6,131 bases of DNA. Origin: Alphaproteobacteria bacterium UBA2954. GTDB taxonomy: Bacteria; Pseudomonadota; Alphaproteobacteria; Puniceispirillales; Puniceispirillaceae. This document shows positions 5,850 to 6,131 of this stretch, piece after piece. The number at the start of each line of letters is the position of its first letter. Positions within the stretch are counted from its first letter, which is position 1. The DNA is taken from positions 1 to 6,131 of the forward strand of contig DEBO01000160.1 in NCBI GenBank assembly GCA_002348585.1, in the 5' to 3' direction. The notes under the pieces were generated by a model that saw only the letters and a list, made by a program, of their open reading frames with translations, had not been told where the DNA came from and ran no database searches. A program made the translations under genes and the position numbers.

Positions 5850-6131
5850 ATGTTTGATACTTCAATGATATTTATCTCTGGCCTGAATCTCAGTACACAA
5901 CCGCACAGCGTATTCTGGATCATATGCTGCATAGCGGTGTTTTCTGTATCTATTTCCAAGTCCGGGTTTGGGGGGGCACTTGGCGCGTTGTCTGCGCCTT
6001 TGATGTTAACGATTTTGCCTGCAAAAGTGACCCTTGCTATTTTGCTGCCTATCTATTTAATAGCAGATTTTTGGACTGTTTATATCTGGCGGGGCTATGC
6101 CGTAAAGACACTTCTTTTCTGGATGGTTCTG
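5850..6131 (+). CDS. TauE/SafE (TSUP) family membrane transporter, N-terminal 94 residues, runs off the right edge
   Basis: Polytopic inner-membrane protein of the TSUP family, whose members move sulfite, sulfoacetate and other sulfur-containing or organic anions. Visible: a first hydrophobic helix (about residues 20-36) running into SISKSGFGGALGALSAPLM (34-52), the family's first-repeat motif (the usual form is G-x-S-K-G-G-F-G-G), then LPAKVTLAILLPIYLIADFWTVYIWRG (56-82), matching the next conserved segment with its Asp in DFW, and the start of another helix. The ATG at 5850 has AAGG (5838-5841) eight bases upstream; ATG 5865 is an alternative. The remaining roughly 150 residues and the second repeat are outside the window. 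Substrate is unknown. It is in the same direction as dinB and the GGCT-like gene, 90 bases downstream, so read-through is possible. Confidence 0.88.
   Translation, partial: MFDTSMIFISGLNLSTQPHSVFWIICCIAVFSVSISKSGFGGALGALSAPLMLTILPAKVTLAILLPIYLIADFWTVYIWRGYAVKTLLFWMVL

Noticed and set aside
1..6131. CRISPR array, tRNA or rRNA genes, insertion sequences, phage or toxin-antitoxin genes
   Set aside because: I looked for regularly spaced repeats, cloverleaf-like stretches, transposase motifs and small paired genes and found none; the window reads as core-type genes.

Overview
The window looks like ordinary chromosome from an alphaproteobacterium of moderate GC, roughly in the mid 40s percent by eye. 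The lineage is inferred from three gene types: a DinB polymerase with an N-terminal four-cysteine zinc-ribbon-like extension, a short DUF1127 protein, and a compact FFYGTL-type gamma-glutamylcyclotransferase-like protein. A moderate-GC marine group would fit, but the sequence alone cannot fix the genus.

The left half (1-3140) reads leftwards and holds an RND multidrug-type efflux operon. A periplasmic adaptor gene (3039-1738) is followed after 15 bases by the inner-membrane RND permease (1722 to beyond position 1; the first 574 residues are present). A good sigma70-like promoter (TTGGAA, 16 bases, TATAAT; 3140-3113) stands in front of the adaptor. Neither an outer-membrane channel gene nor a local regulator is visible. 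Just upstream, also leftward, is a small DUF1127 gene (3461-3264) whose transcript should end at a strong intrinsic terminator (3183-3146).

The middle (3510-3911) is an AT-rich divergent intergenic region of about 400 bases between the DUF1127 gene and dinB. I see no gene in it. It contains a 32-base AT quasi-palindrome and a widely spaced 10-base inverted repeat.

The right part reads rightwards. dinB (DNA polymerase IV, 3912-5315) is followed by a gamma-glutamylcyclotransferase-fold protein whose Shine-Dalgarno overlaps the dinB stop codon. After about 90 bases comes the start of a TauE/SafE (TSUP) family membrane transporter, cut off by the window end. The tight dinB-GGCT spacing implies co-expression; no shared pathway is evident.

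I found no clearly new biological system. The best leads are the start of the GGCT-like gene, where the only codon at proper distance from a perfect Shine-Dalgarno is ATA, and a possible small RNA from the DUF1127 3' UTR.
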